This document shows, in pieces, positions 1-7,369 of a stretch of 64,000 nt of DNA. This stretch comes from Acinetobacter nosocomialis (GTDB taxonomy: Bacteria; Pseudomonadota; Gammaproteobacteria; Pseudomonadales; Moraxellaceae), in contig CP107049.1 of NCBI GenBank assembly GCA_025736915.1, forward strand, positions 1,736,001-1,800,000. The letters run 5' to 3'. Each line of letters opens with the position of its first letter. The first letter of the stretch is position 1. The notes under the pieces were generated by a model that was given only the letters and a program-made list of their open reading frames with translations, ran no database searches and had not been told where the DNA came from. Both the position numbers and the translations under genes were made by a program.

Positions 1-110
1 CCATTTTTAAAGCTCAAACGCATAAGCGCTTAAAAATTGTCAGAAAAAATTCAAATGCTCATTTTTTGGCTTGTATTTTTTTTAAGAAACTGTAAAATTC
101 ACTCCACATT

Positions 111-186
<76 letters not shown>

Positions 187-565
187 TCATTAAACCTCAT
201 GAATATTTGATTTATGGGGTTTTTTGTTGTCTGTAGGTTTTGAAATACTCCATTTATAATTATTTTCCCCAATTCGCTAACCACTTCTTTTGTCGCTGCT
301 ATATTTTCAAACCTAGTATGTCCATCATATTTTGAAGGTATATATTTTTCTAAAATATTATTATAAACCTGAGCTTCAAAATGATTTTATTAAAAGAATT
401 TATTTCCTCCAAAACACAAATCTTACTTTCTTAATTTTTTTAAAAAACAGATTTAAAAATAAGAAATATTAACAAGATACTATTATAATGCGCCCCCAAA
501 TAAGGTCATGATAATAAGCCCTATTTTATAAACATTCATTCATTACTACATTCAACGGGGAAAAG
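187..565. other. AT-rich intergenic stretch with no gene recognised
   Basis: The 379 bp between the tRNA and the next gene are AT-rich with stops in all frames. A TATAAT-like hexamer near 485 (ACTATTATAATGCG) could be the -10 of the downstream gene, but I see no convincing -35 at the right distance. Nothing else is supported. Confidence 0.5.
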
Positions 566-949
566 ATGAAACTACGTTTTGTTTTGCCTACTTTATTTAT
601 AATGTTGCCTTTTACAGTACAAGCTCAAAACACGAGTTCTGCGGCTCAAGCAGAAAACATTGTAAAATCACCAGTCTGCGTACTTGAGACTCTGCCTTCT
701 TCTGACCACTATAAGTCTCTTAAACGCATTAAAGTCGCAAAAGGAATATATGGCGGCTATGAAGAAATAAAACCTAAATTAGCAAACGCAGCACGTAAAT
801 ATGGTGCAGATGTAGTGATTGATTATGAGCAGAGACAAAGATTTGGTTTCTGGCCATGGCGTATTGTTCGTCCAGTACTTACAGGTATTGCGGTAAAATG
901 GAATACACCATTTGATTGTGCTGCCTTAGGCGGAAAAGAAATTCGTTAA
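566..949 (+). CDS. small secreted protein of unknown function
   Basis: The 127-aa product starts with a typical signal peptide: MKLRF, a hydrophobic run, then a VQAQ cleavage site near residue 20. No lipobox cysteine is present. The mature part has two cysteines (CVLET near residue 38 and the CAALGG tail) that could form a disulfide, and the segment AARKYGADVVIDYE followed by AVKW. That pattern loosely recalls RcsF/YbjQ-like small envelope domains, but the match is too weak for a function. The ATG is preceded by ACGGGGAAAAG, a good ribosome-binding site. The gene is followed at once by a strong terminator, so it is monocistronic. Confidence 0.8.
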   Translation: MKLRFVLPTLFIMLPFTVQAQNTSSAAQAENIVKSPVCVLETLPSSDHYKSLKRIKVAKGIYGGYEEIKPKLANAARKYGADVVIDYEQRQRFGFWPWRIVRPVLTGIAVKWNTPFDCAALGGKEIR

Positions 950-960
950 TAAGAAATGAA

Positions 961-990
961 AAAAGCCCAACATCCTGTTGGGCTTTTTTC
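961..990 (+). terminator. intrinsic terminator of the secreted-protein gene
   Basis: An 8-bp perfect stem AGCCCAAC/GTTGGGCT with a 5-nt loop is followed by six T residues. Confidence 0.9.
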
Positions 991-1140
991 GTATTTCGTT
1001 ACTAGGTATACATCCTGTAATACCTCACGTCCTGATGCTTAAACTTATTATTGTTGTTTTACGTTTCGGAACTTCCTGTTCCTGATGAGTTCATCATAGG
1101 TAATTAATAGAGTTCTAAAAAGACGCCAATTTCCCGAATA

Positions 1141-1162
1141 TATGTACGAAAAAGCGTACATA
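1141..1162. repeat. perfect 8-bp inverted repeat (TATGTACG-N6-CGTACATA)
   Basis: The two arms are exact reverse complements around AAAAAG. There is no T-tract after it, so it is not a terminator. It lies in a 370-bp gap, about 160 bp before a 56-codon ORF, and could be a regulator site. The rest of the gap (991-1319) is AT-rich without other signals. A minus-strand frame across it looks non-coding. Confidence 0.4.
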
Positions 1163-1319
1163 GTGCTTTTAAATTTAAAGCTTAATTTGCCTATATTTGA
1201 AAATAAAAAAAGAAAATATGAATTTATGAAGAAGTTCAGTTCATCAATTAAATAAGAAAACACTATAATGAATCTATTAATTTACTTCTAAAATATATTT
1301 AAAAATAACAAGGAACGAG

Positions 1320-1490
1320 ATGTCTACTCTACCATCAAATCTTTTTCAACCTTTAGTGATCATACTTGCATGCCTTATTATCATTGTAAGTAAAATGCCT
1401 CAGCTAAAATTTAGAAAAACTATATTATTTTTAGCCCTTGGCAGTCTTACTTTAATCTGTGCTTTAGCAATATTTAGCTTCTTTAATTAA
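1320..1490 (+). CDS. 56-aa small membrane protein
   Basis: An ATG preceded by AAGGAACGAG opens a 56-codon frame ending in TAA at 1488-1490. The product has two hydrophobic segments (about residues 9-23, LFQPLVIILACLIIIV, and about 36-54, ILFLALGSLTLICALAIF) separated by the basic linker KMPQLKFRK. That is the layout of a two-helix hairpin in the inner membrane with a charged loop. No family is recognised. Support comes from the ribosome-binding site, the clean hydrophobic pattern, and the way it fills the gap up to the convergent GFA gene, only 3 bp away. It could be a small stress protein or a toxin-like peptide; the sequence does not decide. Confidence 0.65.
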   Translation: MSTLPSNLFQPLVIILACLIIIVSKMPQLKFRKTILFLALGSLTLICALAIFSFFN

Positions 1491-1493
1491 GCC

Positions 1494-1916
1494 TTATTTC
1501 TTGCTCTTTTCTATCATTTTTTCAAAGTGTTTAAGGTTCGGGTTTAGCATATCCCAAGCATAGGCTTGGCTTACAAAGACTTCTGCTTTAGGCTGGTAAA
1601 GACTTGGATCATCCAACGTACCTGCACGTATTGAAATCATTTCAGGGGCAATTTCAGGTAAACCAAAAAGTTGGGATCCACACGTTGGACAAAAGGCTCT
1701 TTTAATTGCTCGGCCAGAAGAACCTAGGGTCTCAAAATATTTAAGTTCGCCCGTTATTTTTAATTCAGATTGGTGAAAAAAAGCGATTGGTGCATAGGCC
1801 GAACCTGTTGCCTTTTGGCAATCACGACAATGGCAATTAAAGCTATAACGTGGCTCTACTTCGCTTTGGTAGCTCACCGCTCCACATAAACACGATCCTT
1901 GATATTTAGCTGACAT
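1494..1916 (-). CDS. GFA-family (CENP-V-like) zinc protein
   Basis: The 140-aa product has the GFA zinc-binding pattern: CLCGAV near the N-terminus, CHCRDCQKATGS in the middle and CPTCGSQLFG later. Family members bind structural zinc through such cysteines. Some act on S-hydroxymethyl-glutathione, but most have no proven substrate. I chose the ATG at 1916 because AGGAGG lies 6 bases upstream; the open frame extends further but lacks a better site. It is the last gene of a minus-strand cluster, 8 bp after the methyltransferase. Confidence 0.85.
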   Translation of the reverse strand: MSAKYQGSCLCGAVSYQSEVEPRYSFNCHCRDCQKATGSAYAPIAFFHQSELKITGELKYFETLGSSGRAIKRAFCPTCGSQLFGLPEIAPEMISIRAGTLDDPSLYQPKAEVFVSQAYAWDMLNPNLKHFEKMIEKSKK

Positions 1917-1924
1917 AGCTCCTC

Positions 1925-2785
1925 CTATTTTTTTATTGCTGTTATTTGAATATAACGGACATATCCACTTTGGTAGAGTTGCTGGCATAACTTTGCAGTC
2001 ATTTGTATTTTAAAATTTGCCAACCCTCGGCTCTGAAATTGTCCTTGCTGTTTTTGAATATACTCTGAAAAACCGAATAATACTTGTTCGGATAAATCTT
2101 CAATTTGAATATCTGCAAAACCTTGCTGTTGCAAAGTCGTTCTTAGTATTTGTTCAGTTGGTACAGCATCCCAAGCAACATCGGCTGCTTTGAGTAAATA
2201 ACGATGCTTTTGTTCTTGTAGCATGGTCATGTTTTGGCATGACTCTGCACGCATTAAGTAATGAAAACCTAATCGACCTTTTGAATTTAAAACTGGGGTG
2301 ACCGAATCTAGAAATGAATTTAAATGACTGTGGTAAGCCGCATCGATACAGAGCACCACATCGAATGGTTGTTTGAATTCAAATTGTTTTAAATTTAAAA
2401 ATGAACCACAAAAAATCTGACTTATTTCAGGAATAAGTTTTTGAATTTTATTCACACATTCAGCTTGTAGCTCAACGGCACTCATACTTTTGGGCCGATA
2501 GCCTTGTAACCAGTGCAATAAACTTGCACCCTGTCCACAGCCCAAATCGAGTAAATAATCTTTTGAATTTAAATTGACAGCTTGTGCCAAATGGTCGGCC
2601 AATTGGCGACAAGCTTCAGGGTAGTTTTGGGTATTTTTCCAAAAACCCAAATTTGTCCAAGCTAGCTCTCTATCATCCCCCAAACTTGATGCATCAATGG
2701 CATATTTATGAGGAATGAGTCGAGAAAGAGCTGCTCGAACTTTTGTTTTCACAATTTTAGTAACCGAGCTCAGGAGCAACTTCAA
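1925..2785 (-). CDS. SAM-dependent methyltransferase
   Basis: The 286-aa class I methyltransferase has motif I LDLGCGQGAS (about residue 98), an acidic end of beta-2 (SAVELQ) and a motif IV-like VVLCIDAAYHS. The Rossmann part resembles cyclopropane-fatty-acid synthase and small-molecule C-methyltransferases. The substrate is not evident. Its start lies inside the end of the upstream FAD oxidoreductase (29-bp overlap), so the two are probably translationally coupled. Pairing with a flavin amine-oxidase-like enzyme suggests stepwise modification of one lipid or small molecule, which is an inference. Confidence 0.8.
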   Translation of the reverse strand: MKLLLSSVTKIVKTKVRAALSRLIPHKYAIDASSLGDDRELAWTNLGFWKNTQNYPEACRQLADHLAQAVNLNSKDYLLDLGCGQGASLLHWLQGYRPKSMSAVELQAECVNKIQKLIPEISQIFCGSFLNLKQFEFKQPFDVVLCIDAAYHSHLNSFLDSVTPVLNSKGRLGFHYLMRAESCQNMTMLQEQKHRYLLKAADVAWDAVPTEQILRTTLQQQGFADIQIEDLSEQVLFGFSEYIQKQQGQFQSRGLANFKIQMTAKLCQQLYQSGYVRYIQITAIKK

Positions 2786-4055
2786 CCTGAGGTTTTAAAC
2801 CTACAAATGGTAAAGGCGCACCTAAAATTTCAGCAATGTGCATTGCAGAAGTCACGGCTGATTCTAAAATTGGCAAGCCATCACATGACCATGAACCACA
2901 GTAAAATACTTTACGGTTTGGTTCTAAATGACGATGCTGTAACTCTTTGTTTAGAGCAATGGTTTGCGAGTCTACAACTGCACGCGTTAAAGTCACTTTT
3001 GAAATGATTTTTTTAGGGTCAATATCAGTCACTGGACGCCAAGTTTGGAATACAGGATTTTTACCCACAAGCGATGGCTCAACAGCGTTCATCCAAACCG
3101 TAAACTGCTGACGAGTAAACTTACGGTCCATCATATAGCTCAGCACTGACCAGTCCTTACGGCGTGGTGGCATTACTGTTGCGTCAGTATGAATAACCAA
3201 ATCACCTTGCTCAAAACGGAACTGTTTAAGCAAATTCATATCATCTGCAAACTGCTCAGGGTTTAAGAACTCTTCAATCTTAGATGTTGGTGTCGCCACA
3301 ATAACGCGGTCAAATGAGCCCTTATCGCCCTGCGCATTTTCAACCAGTACTTTTTCGCCTTGTTGCTCAACTTTCTTAATTGCCGAACCACTATGGATAT
3401 CAATGCCTTTAATTAAGCTGTCTACAAATGCAGGTGTACCGCCTTTCATACGTAATAGCATGTCGCCATCAGTTAAATGACGCAAAAACTCAAGAAGGTT
3501 TTTTGCAGGCCAGTCACCAATTGTTTTTGGGTTACATGTACAAATGGTATAGAGCACTGGCATCACTACGCCATGCCAGAATACTTCTTCTATGTCATTC
3601 TGATTAATAAATTCAGCGAGAGTAATATCTTGATTTTTAGATTTGAAAAACTGGTGAATCGCAGTTTTTAATTGCAACATCCCTTTCACAAGACGCCAGC
3701 CATACTGCTGGATGCCTTTACGGTTATTGATAATCGGGAAATTACCAATACGGCTACGAGATGTGGTTAACCATGTTTCAGTACGATCTTCAAATAACCA
3801 GCTACAAGACATATAGGTACGAACTGGGAAAGTTTTAATACCTAAGTGTGCAGCAAGGCTGAGTGTATTTTTCCATAGATGCGGGTTCATAACACGCAAT
3901 GGCGCATCAATAATCCCACCATCGAACTCAATGCTATGGCTATCCATTCCCCGGCCAGGAAGTGCTTCAAATATCGTGATTGTATGTCCTGCATCTTTCA
4001 GAATTCTTGCTGCTGCAAGTCCTGCCATTCCACTGCCAATAATTGCGATATCCAA
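2757..4055 (-). CDS. FAD-dependent oxidoreductase (amine-oxidase/desaturase-like)
   Basis: The N-terminus has a dinucleotide-binding fold, DIAIIGSGMAGLAAARIL, with an acidic end of beta-2 (TIFEA), followed by an amine-oxidase-like body and a C-terminal FAD contact FYCGSWSCDGLPILESA. Such proteins (NAD(P)-binding Rossmann, phytoene-desaturase superfamily) oxidise or isomerise lipids and amines. The substrate here is unknown. The best start by homology is a TTG at 4055, directly before DIAIIGSG with GGGA upstream, giving 432 aa. A GTG at 4094 would add 13 residues. It is first in a cluster with a methyltransferase and a GFA protein, similar to lipid-modifying pairs. Confidence 0.8.
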   Translation of the reverse strand: MDIAIIGSGMAGLAAARILKDAGHTITIFEALPGRGMDSHSIEFDGGIIDAPLRVMNPHLWKNTLSLAAHLGIKTFPVRTYMSCSWLFEDRTETWLTTSRSRIGNFPIINNRKGIQQYGWRLVKGMLQLKTAIHQFFKSKNQDITLAEFINQNDIEEVFWHGVVMPVLYTICTCNPKTIGDWPAKNLLEFLRHLTDGDMLLRMKGGTPAFVDSLIKGIDIHSGSAIKKVEQQGEKVLVENAQGDKGSFDRVIVATPTSKIEEFLNPEQFADDMNLLKQFRFEQGDLVIHTDATVMPPRRKDWSVLSYMMDRKFTRQQFTVWMNAVEPSLVGKNPVFQTWRPVTDIDPKKIISKVTLTRAVVDSQTIALNKELQHRHLEPNRKVFYCGSWSCDGLPILESAVTSAMHIAEILGAPLPFVGLKPQVEVAPELGY

Positions 4056-4302
4056 AATGATGTCCCATTTTTCGAGAATTTTTTTGATTATCACTCATAC
4101 CCTAAAAAAACACCGTATTAAAAACTACCAGATTTTTATTTTTTGCATCAATTTATATAGAAAAAATTTAAAGAACGCGTGCAAATGATTTTCATAAAAT
4201 TTTACAAAAGAGGATAAATGTATAAAAATCTATATTTTTTAAAAATTTAAAAAAATTCTTTTAAATAAAATAAGATAATTTAACTATATTTATATCATTC
4301 GT

Positions 4303-4331
4303 TTTACAAGAAAAACTTTTTGCGGTATCAT
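4303..4331 (+). promoter_or_regulatory. sigma70 promoter in a gene-free gap
   Basis: TTTACA (4303-4308) and TATCAT (4326-4331) are separated by exactly 17 bp. No ORF of useful size lies downstream before the terminator at 4456, so it would drive a short non-coding transcript. Confidence 0.55.
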
Positions 4332-4337
4332 GGGGTC

Positions 4338-4456
4338 ATAATAATGAGAACTGAATCACACAAAACAATGCCGACACAATAACGATGTCCATCATAAAAC
4401 TAGAAACTTTACAGCGAAAAAGCCCGCTATTCACACTTGATAGCGGGCTTTTTATT
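4338..4456 (+). ncRNA. candidate small RNA, about 118 nt
   Basis: Transcription from the promoter at 4303-4331 would begin near 4338 and end at the strong hairpin at 4421-4456. The only frame inside is 12 codons, starting at an ATG near 4344 without a clear ribosome-binding site. The remaining gap between the FAD oxidoreductase and pirin genes (4056-4300) is AT-rich and shows nothing else. I know no family for it. The terminator may instead serve only the convergent pirin gene. Confidence 0.45.
4419..4456. terminator. bidirectional intrinsic terminator
   Basis: A perfect 10-bp stem AGCCCGCTAT/ATAGCGGGCT with a 9-nt loop is flanked by A-run and T-run on both sides. It can stop the plus-strand candidate sRNA and the minus-strand pirin transcript. 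Confidence 0.9.
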
Positions 4457-4495
4457 ACTTTGTTTTTAAAGGTTCATTAAGCGCAGCTTAGCAAT

Positions 4496-5368
4496 TTATG
4501 CTTCTTGCATGATTGAACCGAATTTTCCACGATTAAAGTCATCAATCGCTTCCATAATCTCGGCTTTGGTATTCATGACAAATGGACCATAACCTTCGAT
4601 TGGCTCATTCAGTGGTTGGCCAGTCAACACTAGGAATTTAGTGTCTTCTTCAGCATTTAGACTAAACTCAACACCTTCACGAGACAAAATCGCAACAGTT
4701 TTACCTTCAAGACGGTTGGTATCATTAATCACAACCGCACCCTCTAACACCACCACAAGTGTGGTATGCCCTTCAGGCACATACAGGGTATGTTTTTGGC
4801 CTTTAGCCAATTTACCATCCCATACGTTTAATGGGCTAAAGGTCGTTGCCGCACCTTTTGCATCTGCATATTCACCTGCAATCACACGTAAATGACTACC
4901 GTGCTCGTCTAGCGCGATGTCTGGAATATCTTTGGCTTCAATCGCTTGATATTTTCCCGGGGTCATTTTTGAATGTGAAGGTAAATTTACCCACAATTGC
5001 ACCATTTCAAACAGACCGCCATGCTCTGCAAATTCAGGAGAATGGAACTCTTCATGTAACACCCCTGCACCCGCAGTCATCCATTGTACGTCACCAGTTT
5101 TAATGGTTCCGCCGCCGCCACTTGAGTCTTTATGTGTTACTTCACCTTGATAGGCAATAGTCACAGTTTCAAAGCCACGGTGAGGATGTGAACCTACACC
5201 TTGTTGTTCGGTGGTTGGTGAGAAGTTATAAGGCGCTGCATAATCCAGTAACAAAAATGGGCTTAGGGTTTGGCCTAAACGGTCATAAGAGAACAGGTTA
5301 TATACAGGGAAACCATCACCAACCCAATGCATGTGGTTATTTTGATATGCACCAAGAAATTTCTTCAT
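4496..5368 (-). CDS. pirin family protein
   Basis: This is a 290-aa bicupin. The N-terminal cupin carries the pirin metal signature (GSHPHRGFETVT, then THKDSSGGGG and GAGVLHEE), giving the His/Glu ligands for iron. Bacterial pirins act as quercetin dioxygenases or as redox-sensing regulatory proteins; which applies here is not decided by sequence. The ATG at 5368 has AGGAGAG just upstream and starts at the family position (MKKFLGAY). The gene is divergent from an isochorismatase-family hydrolase and a LysR regulator, an arrangement suggesting inducible detoxification of an aromatic or electrophilic compound. Confidence 0.9.
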   Translation of the reverse strand: MKKFLGAYQNNHMHWVGDGFPVYNLFSYDRLGQTLSPFLLLDYAAPYNFSPTTEQQGVGSHPHRGFETVTIAYQGEVTHKDSSGGGGTIKTGDVQWMTAGAGVLHEEFHSPEFAEHGGLFEMVQLWVNLPSHSKMTPGKYQAIEAKDIPDIALDEHGSHLRVIAGEYADAKGAATTFSPLNVWDGKLAKGQKHTLYVPEGHTTLVVVLEGAVVINDTNRLEGKTVAILSREGVEFSLNAEEDTKFLVLTGQPLNEPIEGYGPFVMNTKAEIMEAIDDFNRGKFGSIMQEA

Positions 5369-5511
5369 CTGATCTCTCCTATATATGTAGGATTTTCTTG
5401 AACTGAGATTGATTTTACGCCTCAATAATTGCAGTTTATAGATCAGGATTAGCAACACATTATTTCATATATGAGACAATCTTAAAGTTTGAGGTATTCT
5501 TTAAAAGATCG

Positions 5512-5542
5512 TCCTATTTTTAAAATTCTTAATCCTATTTTT
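5512..5542. promoter_or_regulatory. direct repeats between pirin and hydrolase genes
   Basis: TCCTATTTTT occurs at 5512 and again at 5533, a spacing of 21 bp (two helical turns), in the 276-bp divergent intergenic region. It is a plausible site for the LysR regulator encoded downstream, though the T-N11-A dyad is not clear. AT-richness makes chance occurrence possible. Confidence 0.3.
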
Positions 5543-5644
5543 TAGACTTAATCACGACAACAAACTCAACTAGCATAATTTTAGGCACTAACGACCTACT
5601 TATTAATTTTTGATTATTTATTTTGATAACATGAGGATATAAAA

Positions 5645-6271
5645 ATGGCTCAAGATTACGTACGTTTAGACAAGGATAATGCTGCGGTTCTTTTAGTTGA
5701 CCACCAAGCAGGTTTACTTTCTTTAGTTCGAGATATCGATCCTGATAAATTTAAAAATAACGTTTTAGCGCTTGCAGATGCAGCAAAATATTTTAACTTA
5801 CCGACTATTTTAACGACCAGTTTTGAAAATGGTCCAAACGGTCCTTTAGTTCCAGAACTAAAAGAACTTTTTCCAGATGCACCATTTATTCCACGTCCTG
5901 GTCAAATCAACGCTTGGGACAATGAAGACTTCGTAAAAGCAGTCAAAGCGACAGGTAAAAAACAACTGATTATTGCTGGTGTGGTAACTGAGGTTTGTGT
6001 GGCATTCCCAGCTTTATCTGCACTGGCTGAAGGCTTTGAAGTGTTTGTGATTACTGATGCTTCTGGTACTTTCAATGAATTAACCCGTGATGCTGCTTGG
6101 GATCGTATGTCAAAAGCAGGTGCTCAGCTGATGACTTGGTTCGGTATGGCATGTGAGTTACACCGTGACTGGCGTAATGACGTAGAAGGCTTGGGTGCCC
6201 TCTTCTCAAATCATATTCCTGATTACCGCAATCTGATGACCAGCTATAGCTTTAATACATCGCAAAAATAA
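5645..6271 (+). CDS. isochorismatase-family cysteine hydrolase (YcaC-like)
   Basis: The 208-aa product has the family triad: Asp in LLVDHQAG near the N-terminus, a central lysine in the KAVKATGKKQL region, and the nucleophile cysteine in VVTEVCVAFPALSALAEG. The fit to the YcaC subgroup is good over full length. The natural substrate of YcaC-like hydrolases is mostly unknown. The ATG has GAGGATAT upstream. It is divergent from pirin and followed by a LysR gene, so the three probably answer one signal. Confidence 0.88.
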   Translation: MAQDYVRLDKDNAAVLLVDHQAGLLSLVRDIDPDKFKNNVLALADAAKYFNLPTILTTSFENGPNGPLVPELKELFPDAPFIPRPGQINAWDNEDFVKAVKATGKKQLIIAGVVTEVCVAFPALSALAEGFEVFVITDASGTFNELTRDAAWDRMSKAGAQLMTWFGMACELHRDWRNDVEGLGALFSNHIPDYRNLMTSYSFNTSQK

Positions 6272-6282
6272 GCTGAATTGCT

Positions 6283-6312
6283 AAGATTAGAGTGCTTAAG
6301 CGCTCTAATCTT
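6283..6312 (+). terminator. hairpin after the hydrolase gene
   Basis: AAGATTAGAG (6283-6292) pairs perfectly with CTCTAATCTT (6303-6312) around TGCTTAAGCG. Only a weak T-tract follows (AAATTTAAAT), so read-through into the LysR gene is likely and it may be an attenuator. Confidence 0.45.
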
Positions 6313-6336
6313 AAATTTAAATGGATTGATCTGACA

Positions 6337-7266
6337 TTGATAAGCTCTTTTGATGATTTTTATTATTTCTATTTAGTCGTAAAACACGGCGGCTTTAGTG
6401 CGGCCAGTGAAGCCGAAAATATTAGTAAGTCCAAGCTCAGCCGACGCATTATTGACCTTGAAAATAAATTTAATGTCAGCCTGATTCAAAGAACAACCCG
6501 CCATTTTAAAGTGACCGATTTAGGTCAAGAGTTCTACGAAGAATGCTGCAAGGTTATTGCTCAGGTTGAATGCGCAGAAAACGTTTTGTTAAAACAAAAA
6601 AGTGAGCCTCAAGGTTTGGTAAAAGTAAGCTGCCCGCCTTTAATGATGCATTTTCAAATTAGAAAAATTTTAAATCAGTTTTTAAAAACCTACCCTAAAG
6701 TTGAAATATCGCTTGAGCTGACCAGCCGTCGAGTCGATATCTTGCATGATGACATCGACCTTGCGATTCGAACCAATTTTGAACCAAATGAAGATTCAAA
6801 TTTAATTGTTCGTGATGTGATTAAAACCGATCATTGTCTGGTGGCTTCACCTGAATTACTGCAAGGTCGCACCATTAAGCATTATTCCGAGTTACAGGAC
6901 TTTCCTAGTATTAGCTTAGGCACTCAAAAGCAAAATTATATTTGGCATTTATGCAATATTCGTAACGGCGAATCGGTTGATGTTCCTTATCAACCACGAA
7001 TCAAAAGTAATGACTTGGCAGGTGTTTACTATGCCGTGATGGATGGTTTAGGCATTGCCGATCTTCCCTTTTTAACTGTCGAATCTGAAATTCGTAAAGG
7101 CACACTGGTTCATATTCTTCCTGACTGGAAGTCGAATATTGGCATGCTACAACTGGTTTATGTGTCTAGAAAAGGCCAACGTCTGGTGGTCGAAAAACTC
7201 ATTGAAACGCTGATTGAAGAACTCAGACGCTTACCTGAAAGCCATGAAGGGTATTTGCCGACTTAA
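6337..7266 (+). CDS. LysR-family transcriptional regulator
   Basis: The N-terminal winged helix-turn-helix is typical (FYLVVKHGGFSAASEAENIS, SKSKLSRRIIDLE, then RTTRHFKVTDLGQEF). A periplasmic-binding-like effector domain fills the rest. Length from the TTG at 6337 is 309 aa, and this start (ISSFDDFYYFYLVV) matches how these regulators usually begin. A GTG at 6292 would extend it by 15 residues, but that codon sits inside the preceding hairpin. No strong ribosome-binding site precedes either. Likely regulator of the adjacent hydrolase and pirin genes, by position. Confidence 0.85.
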   Translation: MISSFDDFYYFYLVVKHGGFSAASEAENISKSKLSRRIIDLENKFNVSLIQRTTRHFKVTDLGQEFYEECCKVIAQVECAENVLLKQKSEPQGLVKVSCPPLMMHFQIRKILNQFLKTYPKVEISLELTSRRVDILHDDIDLAIRTNFEPNEDSNLIVRDVIKTDHCLVASPELLQGRTIKHYSELQDFPSISLGTQKQNYIWHLCNIRNGESVDVPYQPRIKSNDLAGVYYAVMDGLGIADLPFLTVESEIRKGTLVHILPDWKSNIGMLQLVYVSRKGQRLVVEKLIETLIEELRRLPESHEGYLPT

Positions 7267-7270
7267 ATAA

Positions 7271-7305
7271 AAAAACCGGTCATGAATGGGCATGACCAGT
7301 TTTTG
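7271..7305. terminator. bidirectional terminator between lysR and gabD
   Basis: A stem of about 10 bp (ACCGGTCATG/CATGACCAGT, one mismatch) is flanked by A5 and T5 tracts and separates two convergent genes. Confidence 0.85.
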
Positions 7306-7369
7306 TGAAACATCACATACAGCATAACTGTATGTTTTCGTTCAGAACAAAACGAACTCGCTTTGTTCC

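Noticed and set aside
1048..1263. 71-codon minus-strand frame
   Set aside because: Very AT-rich, Phe/Leu/Ser-rich low-complexity translation, no ribosome-binding site and it overlaps an inverted repeat.
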